Assembly: GCA_016946835.1 (NCBI GenBank)
Contig: JACVTC010000164.1
Coordinates: forward strand, 277,501-300,000
Origin: Neocallimastix lanati (nom. inval.)
Lineage: Eukaryota; Neocallimastigomycota; Neocallimastigomycetes; Neocallimastigales; Neocallimastigaceae
Direction of reading: 5' to 3'
Length of the DNA stretch: 22,500 bases
Shown here: positions 1-10,584 of the stretch, one piece after another
Layout: every line of letters starts with the position of its first letter
How positions within the stretch are numbered: position 1 is the first letter of the stretch
Translations under genes and position numbers: made by a program
The notes under the pieces: model-generated
Database searches by the model: none
The model's input: only the letters and a program-made list of their open reading frames with translations
What the model was told of the DNA's origin: nothing

Positions 1-772
1 AGGTGGACCACAAGTACCAACACCATATTTATTAACACCAGCAATTGCTTTTTCCTATTTATTGATTTATATTATAAATTTTATTTTTTATTATTTAGAT
101 TAAAACAAATATATAAAATACATTTAAACCGTAACTTTTAAGAAAAAATAAAATCAAAAATAATTAAAATTTTAATACTTACTAAAAGTCTTTTATCATT
201 TATAATACCTAAAAAGTTATATGATGCTAAATTGGAAACTGTAGTTCCATCCGCTAAAACAGTTTTTGGGCCAACAATACTTTAATTATAGAAAAGATTA
301 TAATTATGGATAAAATTTATAATATTATTAATATTTTAATATATTTAAGTAAAAATATTATTAAATTTTTAAATTTTGAAAAAATACTTGTAAATAAAAA
401 ACAAAAATTATCCTTTAAACATACCCTTTCACAGTTGGAACAGAATTCAATTCAAGTTCACGAACTTCATCACTTATATCGGGAACCAATTCTTCTGGTT
501 CCCATTCTTCAATTAATTCTTCAATTTCCTATTTATTTTTATTTTTTCGTATTATTAATATTTTTTTTATTGTATTTTCTTATATAATAATTTTAGAATT
601 AAGAAAATATTTTTAATAATACCTTTTCTGTTAATTGATTTCTTAATTCATTTGATACTTTATATCTATCTTTTCTAATATACACAATTAAAAATATAAC
701 TAAGCATACTTCCAGTAAAATTCTCAAAGGATTATCTTTAACGATATTAAATATGTAATTAAGAAAAGACAT
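1..772 (-). CDS. LCB1: Serine palmitoyltransferase subunit 1, 5' part (LCB1/SPTLC1 type), four exons, cut by window edge
   Basis: Serine palmitoyltransferase joins serine and palmitoyl-CoA in the first step of sphingolipid synthesis at the ER membrane; this is the LCB1-type subunit. Exons read on the minus strand: 772-623, 528-425, 279-183 and 54-1, with phases that join without a stop (135 codons). Introns are 94, 145 and 128 nt with GTATT, GTATGT and GTAAGT donors and AG acceptors. The ATG at 770-772 opens a short N-terminus with one membrane segment (about residues 17-32, LRILLEVCLVIFLIVYI region). Exon 2 holds the family-typical EELIEEWEPEELVP, exon 3 the LASYNFLG block, and exon 4 KYGVGTCGPP. 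These match SPTLC1 landmarks (EELIEEWxPEPLVP, NFLG, KYGVGTCGPRGFYGT). The catalytic core and C-terminus lie beyond the left edge. The closest alternative, LCB2, is less likely because of the IEEWEPEELVP segment. Confidence 0.9.
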
Positions 773-1954
773 TGTGTATGGAATTTTTTTGCTGTACTCA
801 GTAATAATTACAGCATATTTTTGAAAGTAATTAATTAAATATGTTATAGTTTCTGTTTATGATTAGGTAAAAAAAATAATTAAAAAGTGTTATTTCATAA
901 TATGATATTTTTAATGTTAATTATAACATTATATTGATTTTTAATTTTACCATTTAGTTTTGCTGGATTTTGAATTATTTCATCCATTTTTTTCTTTTCT
1001 TTTTTTTTTTTTTTATCTAGATTTATTAAAATTCAAATATATAACGTTATTATAATTATTAAAACATTTCATCTAAACTTTTATTCATTTATATATATAA
1101 ACATTCCATCTAAATATTTATTCATTTATTAATTCACATTAATATTATAATTCTTTAAATTTTTAAAAAATATTATTTAATATTAGTATATTGTAATTTC
1201 AATATTTTTTTTATGAAGCTAATTAATTAATGATGTTTATTTTTTATATTTGTTTCTATATAGTAAAAACAAAAGGGAATAAATTATTATTGCAATATTA
1301 TAAAATTTAATATAAAGCATTACTTTAATCAATTAAAATAAAATTTCAAATTGTTTTTAATTTTAAAATTTAGTTTTATTTATTTCAACTCAGGAAAAAA
1401 AAAAAGCAACAACTTCCTTTTTTTTTTTTTTTTTATTTTTTTTATTAGTCAATTTTATACTTTTTATTTTATTAATTTATATTTGAATTAAAGCAATTAC
1501 TAAGACATGTAAACTTTTTTGTGCATACATATAATTGGTTTGATTGTAATATATTTGTTCTATTTATTTATTTATTTTTTTTATTTTTTTTCTTTTATAT
1601 ATATTTTATCTAGTTATAAAAAAAAAAGTATATATATTTATTTAAAAATATATACAATCTTAAATAATAGTTATAAATAATTAAATATTATTTGATAATA
1701 ATAAATATGTTTATATTTTTGTAATAAAAAATAATAAATTATAAATTTGATAAATCAAATATTATAAATATTTTTTAATAAGTATATATATTAGTAATAC
1801 ATTAATAATATATTTAAATAAAATTAAATCATATGATTTTATAAATACATATTATATAGTTATTAAAAAATTATAAAAATAATAAAAATAATATAATTTG
1901 TTATTTTAAATGATTAAAATTAGAGTAATACTTTTTTTCTAATATTAAAAAAAG

Positions 1955-2075
1955 ATAATAAATAAATAAATAATAAATAATAAATAATAAATAATAAATA
2001 ATAAATAATAAATAATAAATAATAAATAATAAATAATAATAATAATTAATAATAATAATAATAAATTATAAATAA
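1955..2075. repeat. AAT/AATAAAT microsatellite
   Basis: A run of TAA and TAAATAA units, mostly in the 7-base register AATAAAT between about 1970 and 2035, then passing into plain AAT units. It is part of the spacer upstream of both neighbouring genes. Confidence 0.85.
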
Positions 2076-2093
2076 TAATAACAGGGTACAAAT

Positions 2094-2229
2094 AATAATA
2101 ATAATTATAGATTATAAATATTAATAAATATTAATATATATGATAATAATAGGTTATAAGCAATAATAATAATTATAGATTATAACTATTAATAAATATT
2201 AATATACATGATAATAATAAATATTCATA
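2094..2229. repeat. 68-bp tandem duplication
   Basis: Positions 2094-2151 and 2162-2219 align at a period of 68 bp with two mismatches over 58 bases; both copies carry AATTATAGATTATAA and ATTAATAAATATTAATATA. The copies are joined by 2152-2161 (GGTTATAAGC). Confidence 0.75.
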
Positions 2230-2710
2230 TTCATATTAATATCAAATAATGGTAAAAATATTCAATAATAATTAATGAAATAATTGTTCATATACTTATT
2301 TATATTTAAATATATTTATCAATTTAATCTAAGCGTAATAAAAAATTTTATTATTGTTGTGGAAAAATTATTTAATAAAAAATTGAGAAAAATTTGTCTC
2401 TAAAAAATTATACAGAATTATAATCAAATTTTATAATATATGTATCTTTAACATAAATTTATGAAATTTAACTTAATAAATATAATATAGAAAATATCAA
2501 AATATTATTAATTTGTATATTATAGACTTTCTATAGTTGAATGAGATTAAAAAATATTTCTATTATGTTAACATCAAATAAACAAAAATGAAAGTATTTA
2601 AAATATTACAAGTTATATGTTATGGGATAAACATATTGAATTAATAATTAATCTATATTGTTTCATTTTATCATTAATTAAAAAATTTAAACTTTGATTT
2701 AAAAAATTAA

Positions 2711-2844
2711 TTTAATAAATTATTTGAAAATAATCATAACAAAAAAAAAATGTTTTCTTTATATACCAGTTAAAAAAACTTTTTTGTTATGATTATTTTC
2801 AAATAATTTATTAAACTGGTATATAAAGAAAACATTTTTTTTTT
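2711..2844. repeat. Two interleaved perfect inverted repeats (order A-B-A'-B')
   Basis: Arm A (2711-2746) is the exact reverse complement of A' (2780-2815), 36 bp. Arm B (2741-2771) is the exact reverse complement of B' (2814-2844), 31 bp. A and B share six A bases, and A' and B' share two bases. Because the arms alternate, both stems can form together only as a pseudoknot-like structure; otherwise either stem forms alone. The B/B' pair could be read as 31-bp terminal inverted repeats of a 104-bp MITE-like insertion, but I see no clear target duplication. Confidence 0.9.
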
Positions 2845-3308
2845 CACAAAAAAAGTGTATAATATTTATCAACTAATAGGATTCAAATTTATTACTATAA
2901 GTATGTTTAATAATTATATCCATAATAATTAAATATATTAATAATTTTTGATAATGGTATTTATATTTATGTATATATTTATGTATAAAACTATATAGAA
3001 CTTTTAAAATTATATAAATTTGTAAAAGAATTAATGGTCATTTATTACAAAGAAAATTTTATATTAGTTATTGAATTAATTTTTTAATTTATAAATAAAA
3101 AAAAATTTTTTTTTATAGAATTTAAAATTTAAAATTTAATAATTATAAATTAAAAAAAATAAAAATAATTATAATATATTATTTCTCTTTATTTTAATTT
3201 TTTTTTTTTTTATTTTTCATATTTTTTTCTATATCCATTAAATTATAAAACATTTTTAAAATAAAAATATAATTAAATATTGTATTTAATAGTTAAATAG
3301 AAAGAAAA

Positions 3309-5824
3309 ATGAAATATTTTTCAATAATAAGTTTTTTACTTTTATCGTTAAAGGTGGTTTATTCCACAGATACTGAAACATTAACAGATGACTTTTTAGA
3401 CCTTATTGAAAATGATAATAAATCAGTTCCAAATCCAAATGGTCAGATCGTTCATTTAACCACTTCTGATTTTGAAGAAGTAAATATAAAATATATAATA
3501 AAAATTTTTATGGAATAAAATAATTATAGAAGCATTAAGTAACAATACAATATGTTTAATTAAATGAAATTATTTGTTAACTTTTTTTTATAAACTATTA
3601 ATTATATTATAAAAAAAAATAAAAATAAAAATAAAAATAAAAGTAGAGAAAATAAAAATAAAAATAAAAATAAAATAAAATAAAATAAAATAAAATAAAT
3701 TATTAATTATCAAATAAAATAAAAAATAAAAAATAAAAAATTAATGCATTCTGGTTTATAACTATATATATTTATTATTATTATTATTAAATATTTTTAT
3801 ATTAGAAAACTGCCAATGATATGTGGTTTATTGTAAGAATTATTAATTTTTTTTATATAGATTCTATTAATATAGTTTTTCTTGCAACATTTACTAAATT
3901 TTGTATATTTTATTATTTATAAAAAACAAAATTAAATATATAGATGTTCCATGCACCATGGTGTGGTCATTGTAAACAAGTATGATTTAAAAAAATAATA
4001 AATTAAAAATATTACTTAAAAAAAAAAAAATAATAGATATATTCATAAATTTTTATTTTTTATATATTTTATTAATTTTATATATATATATATTATAGTT
4101 AGCTCCCACTTGGAATAGTGTTGCTTATCATTTAAAAGGTGAAATTAATGTAGGTAAAGTTGATTGTACTGCCAATGGAAGTAAGTATAATATTTAAATA
4201 TAATAAAAATATTATTATATTACTGAAAGTTCTACTATATGATACTAACAATAAAAAAATAAAAAAACTTTTTTTACAATAAAAGGAATTTGTCAACAAA
4301 TGAACATTCAAGGTTATCCTACTTTAAAGATGTAAATATTTTAATATATAGCTATGATTAATTATCAAAATAATTTTACAAAAATAGAAATTTCATGGGA
4401 ATTTTACATATTTTAAAATATTTTTTAATACAAATGATATAATTAAAATTTTTAGTGTTCAAGGAAAGGAATCTACTGAATATAGAGGTTCTCGTCAAAT
4501 TGATGAAATTTTAAATTTTGCTGTTTCTTACTCATCGTAAGTATAATTAATTTTTTTTTTTTTTTTTTTTGAAAAGTATTCATTTTATATTGGAAAAATA
4601 TTTATTATAAATTATTAATTAAAAAAATTATTATAATTAATGTTTGATAAAATGATTTAAAGGACTGCATTAAATGCTATTGAAAAAGAACATATTGAAA
4701 AATTTGTTTCAAATAATGAAAATACTTTTGTTTACTATTATGATAAAGAAAATCCAAATGTTAAAGAATTAGTAAGTTTTTGTTAAACAAAAACTAAAAT
4801 AAAAGCAATATAAAATATATAAATATATATAAAATATTATAAAGCATTAATAATATATAATATGTAAATATTAATTAATAATAAAATATTATAATTAAAT
4901 AGAAATATTATCTTAATGCTGCAAGAGCACATGGTAATTCTGGAGCTAAATTCCTTGTTACCTCTGATAAGGAAATGTTAGAATACTTAGAACTTGACCC
5001 AAAGGATACTAAAACCTCTAGGCTTGTTTTACTTCAAGATCATAATACAAAAAAAATTAATTTCTCAAAGAGTTTAAGTAATGAGCTTGAACTTAATAAA
5101 TGGATCACTAGAAATAAGTACTCATTATTTACTGAAATTGATAGCCAAAATAGTGAGGAAATTATGGATAATAATGATTTAGTTGTTATTGGTTTTATTA
5201 ATGGTGAATCTATTCAATCATGGACTTCAAAATTTAAAGAAGCTGCCAAAAAATGGAGGTCATCATCCTTATCCGATAAACATAATGTTATTTTTACTTG
5301 GATTGATGGTAATAAGTGGACTAAATATATTTCAAAGGTTTATCATTTAGAACCAACTGATTTACCAAGAATTATTATCACTAAACCAAATGTAATTATT
5401 TTTATTTTTATTTTTATTTTTTTTTATTTTATTTTATTTTATTCCTTAATATATATGTTCATATAAGTAGATATTTTAATCATTCATTATATATATATAT
5501 ATATATATATTAATTCATTTTTAGACTGAACAATATTTCGATTTAAGTAAGAATAATAAATTAATTCATGAAGACGATATTAATGAAACTCTTGAAGGTG
5601 TTTTCGATGGCACTCTTGAAGTAAGAAATCATTAATTATAATAAAATTACAATAATTATAAGTATTTACGAGAATTTTTATAATACTTTCATTATTTATA
5701 AATATTTTAGCCAAAATTCATTGATAATATCATTACCAGATATCTTAAGGTAATAACATTTTTATTACAAATTATATTTAATAAAAATTAATATAAATAA
5801 TAAATAAATAAATTAATCAATTAA

Positions 5825-5898
<74 letters not shown>

Positions 5899-6203
5899 GA
5901 AATTAAACAAGAAACTTAACGCATTTGGAGTAATAATAAATAAATAAATATATATATTATATATATTTAACTTTTTTATTCCTAAAAATAAAATTTAAAA
6001 TAATTATTAATTATATTAATATATTTAAATATATTATACTTTTTTTTTTTTTTTTTTTAATAATAAAGGAAATGGTTAGTGATCATCCAATAATTTCTGC
6101 TTTAGTTATTATAGTATCATTTATTGCCTTTATTCTTGTTAGTATTTATATTATTCCAACAGATTATGAACCTGTTAATAAGATTGACTCAAAGATGCAA
6201 TAA
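3309..6203 (+). CDS. Membrane-anchored protein disulfide isomerase, TMX3-like, 12 exons
   Basis: Predicted to catalyse disulfide exchange in the ER lumen. Exons: 3309-3479, 3806-3832, 3944-3979, 4099-4180, 4286-4331, 4456-4536, 4663-4771, 4903-5391, 5525-5620, 5711-5749, 5900-5929 and 6069-6203; all phases agree and give 446 residues. Residues 1-19 form a signal peptide. The thioredoxin domain has APWCGHCKQ with Cys73 and Cys76 and the cis-proline at GYPTLK (Pro117). A long middle region without another CxxC follows (about 150-400), then one membrane segment (about 409-432) and a short tail ending NKIDSKMQ. One active domain, about 450 residues and a C-terminal anchor match TMX3 rather than two-domain PDI. 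Human TMX3 has a lysine-rich retrieval tail; here no KKxx or HDEL-type signal is visible. Eleven introns of 90-326 nt start GTA and end AG. Start chosen as the only ATG giving the signal peptide; its context is A-rich. Splice sites were read by eye, so single junctions may be off. Confidence 0.87.
3612..3735. repeat. AAAAT-type microsatellite in intron 1 of the TMX3-like gene
   Basis: Units of AAAATA and AAAAT, interrupted by AGTAGAGAA near 3642, fill much of the gene's longest intron (3480-3805). Confidence 0.85.
5827..5897. repeat. (TTA)n microsatellite ending in a splice acceptor
   Basis: About 23 TTA units run to the acceptor of intron 10; the AG is formed at 5898-5899 as the first break in the repeat. 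Length variation here would change the intron but not the coding phase. Confidence 0.9.
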
Positions 6204-7150
<947 letters not shown>

Positions 7151-8609
7151 TTATTTAGTCTTCTTTGATGCTGGATTGTTTAAAAGTTTGTTTTCCTCAG
7201 AAAGTTCCTTAATAGTTTCAAGCATTTGTCCTCTAACCTTTTCAAGAAGATCATTAACATCATTACTAGTTAAACCTTTGGTTGAAATTGGTGGAAGAAC
7301 TTGAATATATATATTATTAATTTATTAAATAAGCAAATGAAAAAATAAATAAGTTTATAAGATTAATGATAATAATAAAAATTATATATCATAAAAAACA
7401 TATATATATATATATATATTATTATTATTATTTTTTGTATCTTTCTATTACTATTAATAATTATACAAAAAGAAAATGACTTTTTTTTTTTTTTTTTTCT
7501 TTTCCTCTTCTTATTATTATATAAATTTAAAAAATAAAAATGGACAATTTACCTTTAATTTTTAATTTTCCACCTTCAAAGTTGAATTTGGAAGCATCAT
7601 AAACTCCAACAGTTGGATAGTTTGGTATAACAATTGGAACAATTGGACATTGAGCTTGAATAGCTAAATGGAAACCACCCTTTTTAAACGGTAATAAATC
7701 TGGTGTTCTAAAGTTTGAACGAGTACCTTCTGGAGCAATACTTACAGATAAAGAATGTTCCTTAATATAAATAGCAGCTTCTTTCATAGTTTCAATAGCA
7801 CTAGCACTATTTTTTCTATCAATAAAGTAAGAGCCAGTAATTTGTACTATTATAATTCAATTTTATTATTATTAAAGAATAAAAAAAAGTATTTAATATC
7901 AAATATATAAATGTAAATTTAAATATTTAAAAAGAAAATTTTTTATAGAAATATCGATAGTAATAATTACAATAAAAATATTAAAAAAAAGTAATATTAA
8001 TAATTTAAATAAAAATAAAATATATTTTATAAAGCTTAATTATTATAATATTCTTATAAAATCTATTATATAAATAACATACAATATTGACCAAGAAGTG
8101 GGTATTTCTTTAATGATTTTTTACATAAGATTATACTTTTCTTTGGCATGAAAGAGCAACTATTTTTTAATGAAAATTTAATATAGATTAAAATAATTTA
8201 TATTATTAATATTATATTATTATATGTGCAGTATTAACTATAAAAAAAAAAAAAAGTACTATTATATTTACATCATCAACATATCAAGAGAACTTTGATG
8301 GTTGTACATAAAAACACATGGTCTAGTACCTTTACCATCAACTTCTAAATATTCTTTACCTTCAATTTCAAAATCTGAAAAACCAGTAATAATTTGCCAA
8401 TATTTGCTGAAAACTGGGCGAATTACTGAGCCATCTTGTGGATATGGTGTTAATTTTGAAATTAAAATAATAATAACAGAACCTAATGAAATAAATAAAA
8501 AGTTGAAAATATATATAATACACTTTACATAGTATTTTACTCTTGGAATAGTAAGATAAGCTGTAATAAAAACAGCAACAAAAGCACAGAGAATAACTAA
8601 TAAACTCAT
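7151..8609 (-). CDS. SLC1: 1-acyl-sn-glycerol-3-phosphate acyltransferase (LPAAT, SLC1/AGPAT type), four exons
   Basis: Transfers an acyl group from acyl-CoA to lysophosphatidic acid, giving phosphatidic acid at the ER. Exons on the minus strand: 8609-8272, 8159-8083, 7846-7553 and 7299-7151; phases agree and give 285 residues, the usual family length. Introns are 112, 236 and 253 nt. Two hydrophobic segments (about 2-20 and 27-53) precede the catalytic domain. Motif I is NHQSSLD (103-109, His104 and Asp109), motif II GSYFIDR (143-149), motif III PEGTRS (177-182), and a proline-rich PIVPIVIP follows. The last exon starts with the VLPPISTKGLT block typical of eukaryotic AGPAT1/2. The tail is helical, charged and ends NPASKKTK. 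The ATG at 8607-8609 begins the first hydrophobic segment, with no upstream extension needed. The gene is convergent with the TMX3-like gene. Confidence 0.93.
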
Positions 8610-8910
8610 TTTGAATTTATATACTAGTATTAGTTTTTACTTTTTTTTTTTGTTCGTTGCTTTTTAATTTAATATAAAACTTTATTTAATTTTATTACAT
8701 TCATTTATATATATATATGTTAAAAAAAAATTAGTATTTAAATACTACAATGTTTATATTTTCAATTGTATTGGTATATATTAATATTATAACTGTATTT
8801 ATTATTATTATTATTATTTATAATATTTAAGTACTACTTAAATCACAGTATTAAAATGAAAATTAATAATTATTTTCATACTTTATGCTATCCAACAAAA
8901 TTCAACTAAG

Positions 8911-8913
<3 letters not shown>

Positions 8914-8961
<48 letters not shown>
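8914..8961 (+). repeat. 48-base poly(A) run
   Basis: An unbroken A run preceded by AACTAAGAGC and followed by GGAGAAATAAAG. It could be the tail of an old retroposed sequence, but no recognisable body precedes it; a slippage-expanded homopolymer is equally possible. Confidence 0.9.
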
Positions 8962-8963
<2 letters not shown>

Positions 8964-9799
8964 AGAAATAAAGATACTATTTTTTTAGATAAAAAGTATC
9001 GAAACTAAATTTTGTAAATTGATAAATTGATGTTCATACATATTGAAAAATCACATGGTTTTTGTAATTATTTAAAAAAATCTTTTGTTAAAATTAATTT
9101 ATAATAATTAATCAAATTAGTGGCTGTAAATATATAATATCAAGTGGATAAGACAGACTAAGTGTAATTGTTTATAGCTATTTCCTAATTATAATGTTAC
9201 ACAGATCTCAATAAAATAAAAGTAATAAATGGAAACAATAAAAAAAATGTATCCATTTATTAATATTCAATACTGTTTGCCAAAAAAAAAAAAAGAAAAA
9301 GTATTATTTTTATGATTATAATCAAAGATATATTGTTTTAATAAATTAATCAATATACTAAATACTATATATATTTAATATAAAACTAAGTAATAAATAT
9401 AATATATATATTATTAAAATAAATAAATTAAGTGATTGTTAATAATTCCTCATTGTCATCATAACAAATAGAAAATATCATATTTTGTAATATCAAATAT
9501 TTTTTTATAAAAATTTCTTACAGCATGTTCACGTTTAGTATTTCGAAGATTAACTTTCGTTTTTTTTTTTTTTTTTTTATGGCTTTTTTGATCAGCCAAT
9601 GATGACTTTTATTGTTAGAAATGATCAAAATCATTATTTATGGCTATATTATACGATCTATCTCATTTGATAAGCATCTATTATATCTTTTCATAATAAG
9701 TGAAAATTTTAGTTACTTGTCTTTTAAATAGAAATTACACTTTTCTATAAAATTATTAAAATTATTTATAATATGTTGATAAATATAAATATATAATAA

Positions 9800-9850
9800 T
9801 AAAACATTCCAAAACTATATAAAATTTTTATATAGTTTATGAATGTTTTA
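9800..9850. repeat. Imperfect hairpin
   Basis: TAAAACATTC (9800-9809) pairs with GAATGTTTTA (9841-9850), and AAACTATATAAAA (9812-9824) pairs with the segment ending TATAGTTT, with a two-base mismatch between the two stems and almost no loop. It sits alone in the spacer, in neither gene. Confidence 0.75.
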
Positions 9851-10375
9851 TTTTTAAAAGAAATAATATTATTGATGTAAAGTTATTTTATAATATAATA
9901 AAATTTAAACTAAAAAATATATTTGATTTTTAATATTCTATGAAAAAGTTCTCTTAATATGATGAATAATTAATTTATAATTTTCATACTAAAGTATTAT
10001 TCCAAACCTTTTTAAATATTTATTAAAAATATTAATATATTAAATTATAATAATTTCTTTTCAATATAGGAATAATACTACCAAATATCTAAAAATTATT
10101 TTATGAAATTAACCTTTACTATTTAATTTTGTAAAAACAATATTCATATAAAATTTATAGAATATTAATTATTTATTATGTATTATGTATTAATAAAATT
10201 ATTTTTTATTTTTTTAAATTATTTATTTTACTATCCTTTGATTAAATTAATAAATAATTAAAATTCTAATTTCATTTATAATAATAATAAATTTAATATT
10301 AACCAATAATAATAGTCTATTTTATTAATGTTGATCTGCATTTTTTTTTTTTTTATTTTTTTTTTTTTAATATAT

Positions 10376-10497
10376 AAATAAAATAATAAAATAAAATAAA
10401 ATAAAATAAAACAAAATAAAATAAAATAAAATAAAATAAAATAAATAAAATAAAATAAAATAAATAAAATAAAATAAATAAAATAAAATAAAATAAA
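10376..10497. repeat. TAAAA/TAAA microsatellite upstream of the ankyrin gene
   Basis: Runs of AAAAT with occasional AAAT units and one C at about 10411, ending some 85 bp before the ankyrin start codon. Long A-rich tracts at this distance can exclude nucleosomes, but that role here is only a guess. Confidence 0.9.
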
Positions 10498-10584
10498 TAG
10501 TGAAATAATATAATGTAATTTTTTTTTTTAATATATATTAATGTTCGAACAAAAATAAATACCAAGAGAAGTTATCAATTTAAA

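Larger units (their letters stand above)
773..3308. other. AT-rich spacer between divergent genes
   Basis: This 2.5-kb stretch separates the divergently read LCB1-like and TMX3-like genes, so both promoters should lie here. I see no coding segment. It holds homopolymer T and A tracts (about 1001-1014 and 1418-1434), simple repeats around 1955-2090, a 68-bp tandem duplication at 2094-2229 and interleaved inverted repeats at 2711-2844, each listed separately. No promoter element can be told from background because almost every hexamer is A/T. Confidence 0.7.
8610..10584. other. AT-rich spacer between divergent genes
   Basis: Two kilobases between the starts of the acyltransferase and ankyrin genes. 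It holds a T tract just upstream of the acyltransferase (8641-8651), a 48-base A run (8914-8961), a less repetitive island at about 9430-9690, a hairpin at 9800-9850 and the TAAAA-type repeat at 10376-10497. No intact gene is visible. Both promoters should lie here, but none can be defined by eye. Confidence 0.7.

Noticed and set aside
306-587. Plus-strand 93-codon reading frame
   Set aside because: It is antisense to exon 2 and introns of the LCB1-like gene, and its peptide is low complexity.
2094-2229. CRISPR-like array
   Set aside because: There are only two contiguous copies, with no regular unique spacers; this is a tandem duplication in a eukaryotic genome.
8302-8532. 76-codon plus-strand frame
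   Set aside because: It is antisense to exon 1 of the acyltransferase, which has clear family motifs.
10353-10565. 70-codon minus-strand frame
   Set aside because: It is the translation of the TAAAA-type microsatellite (Phe/Tyr/Leu only).
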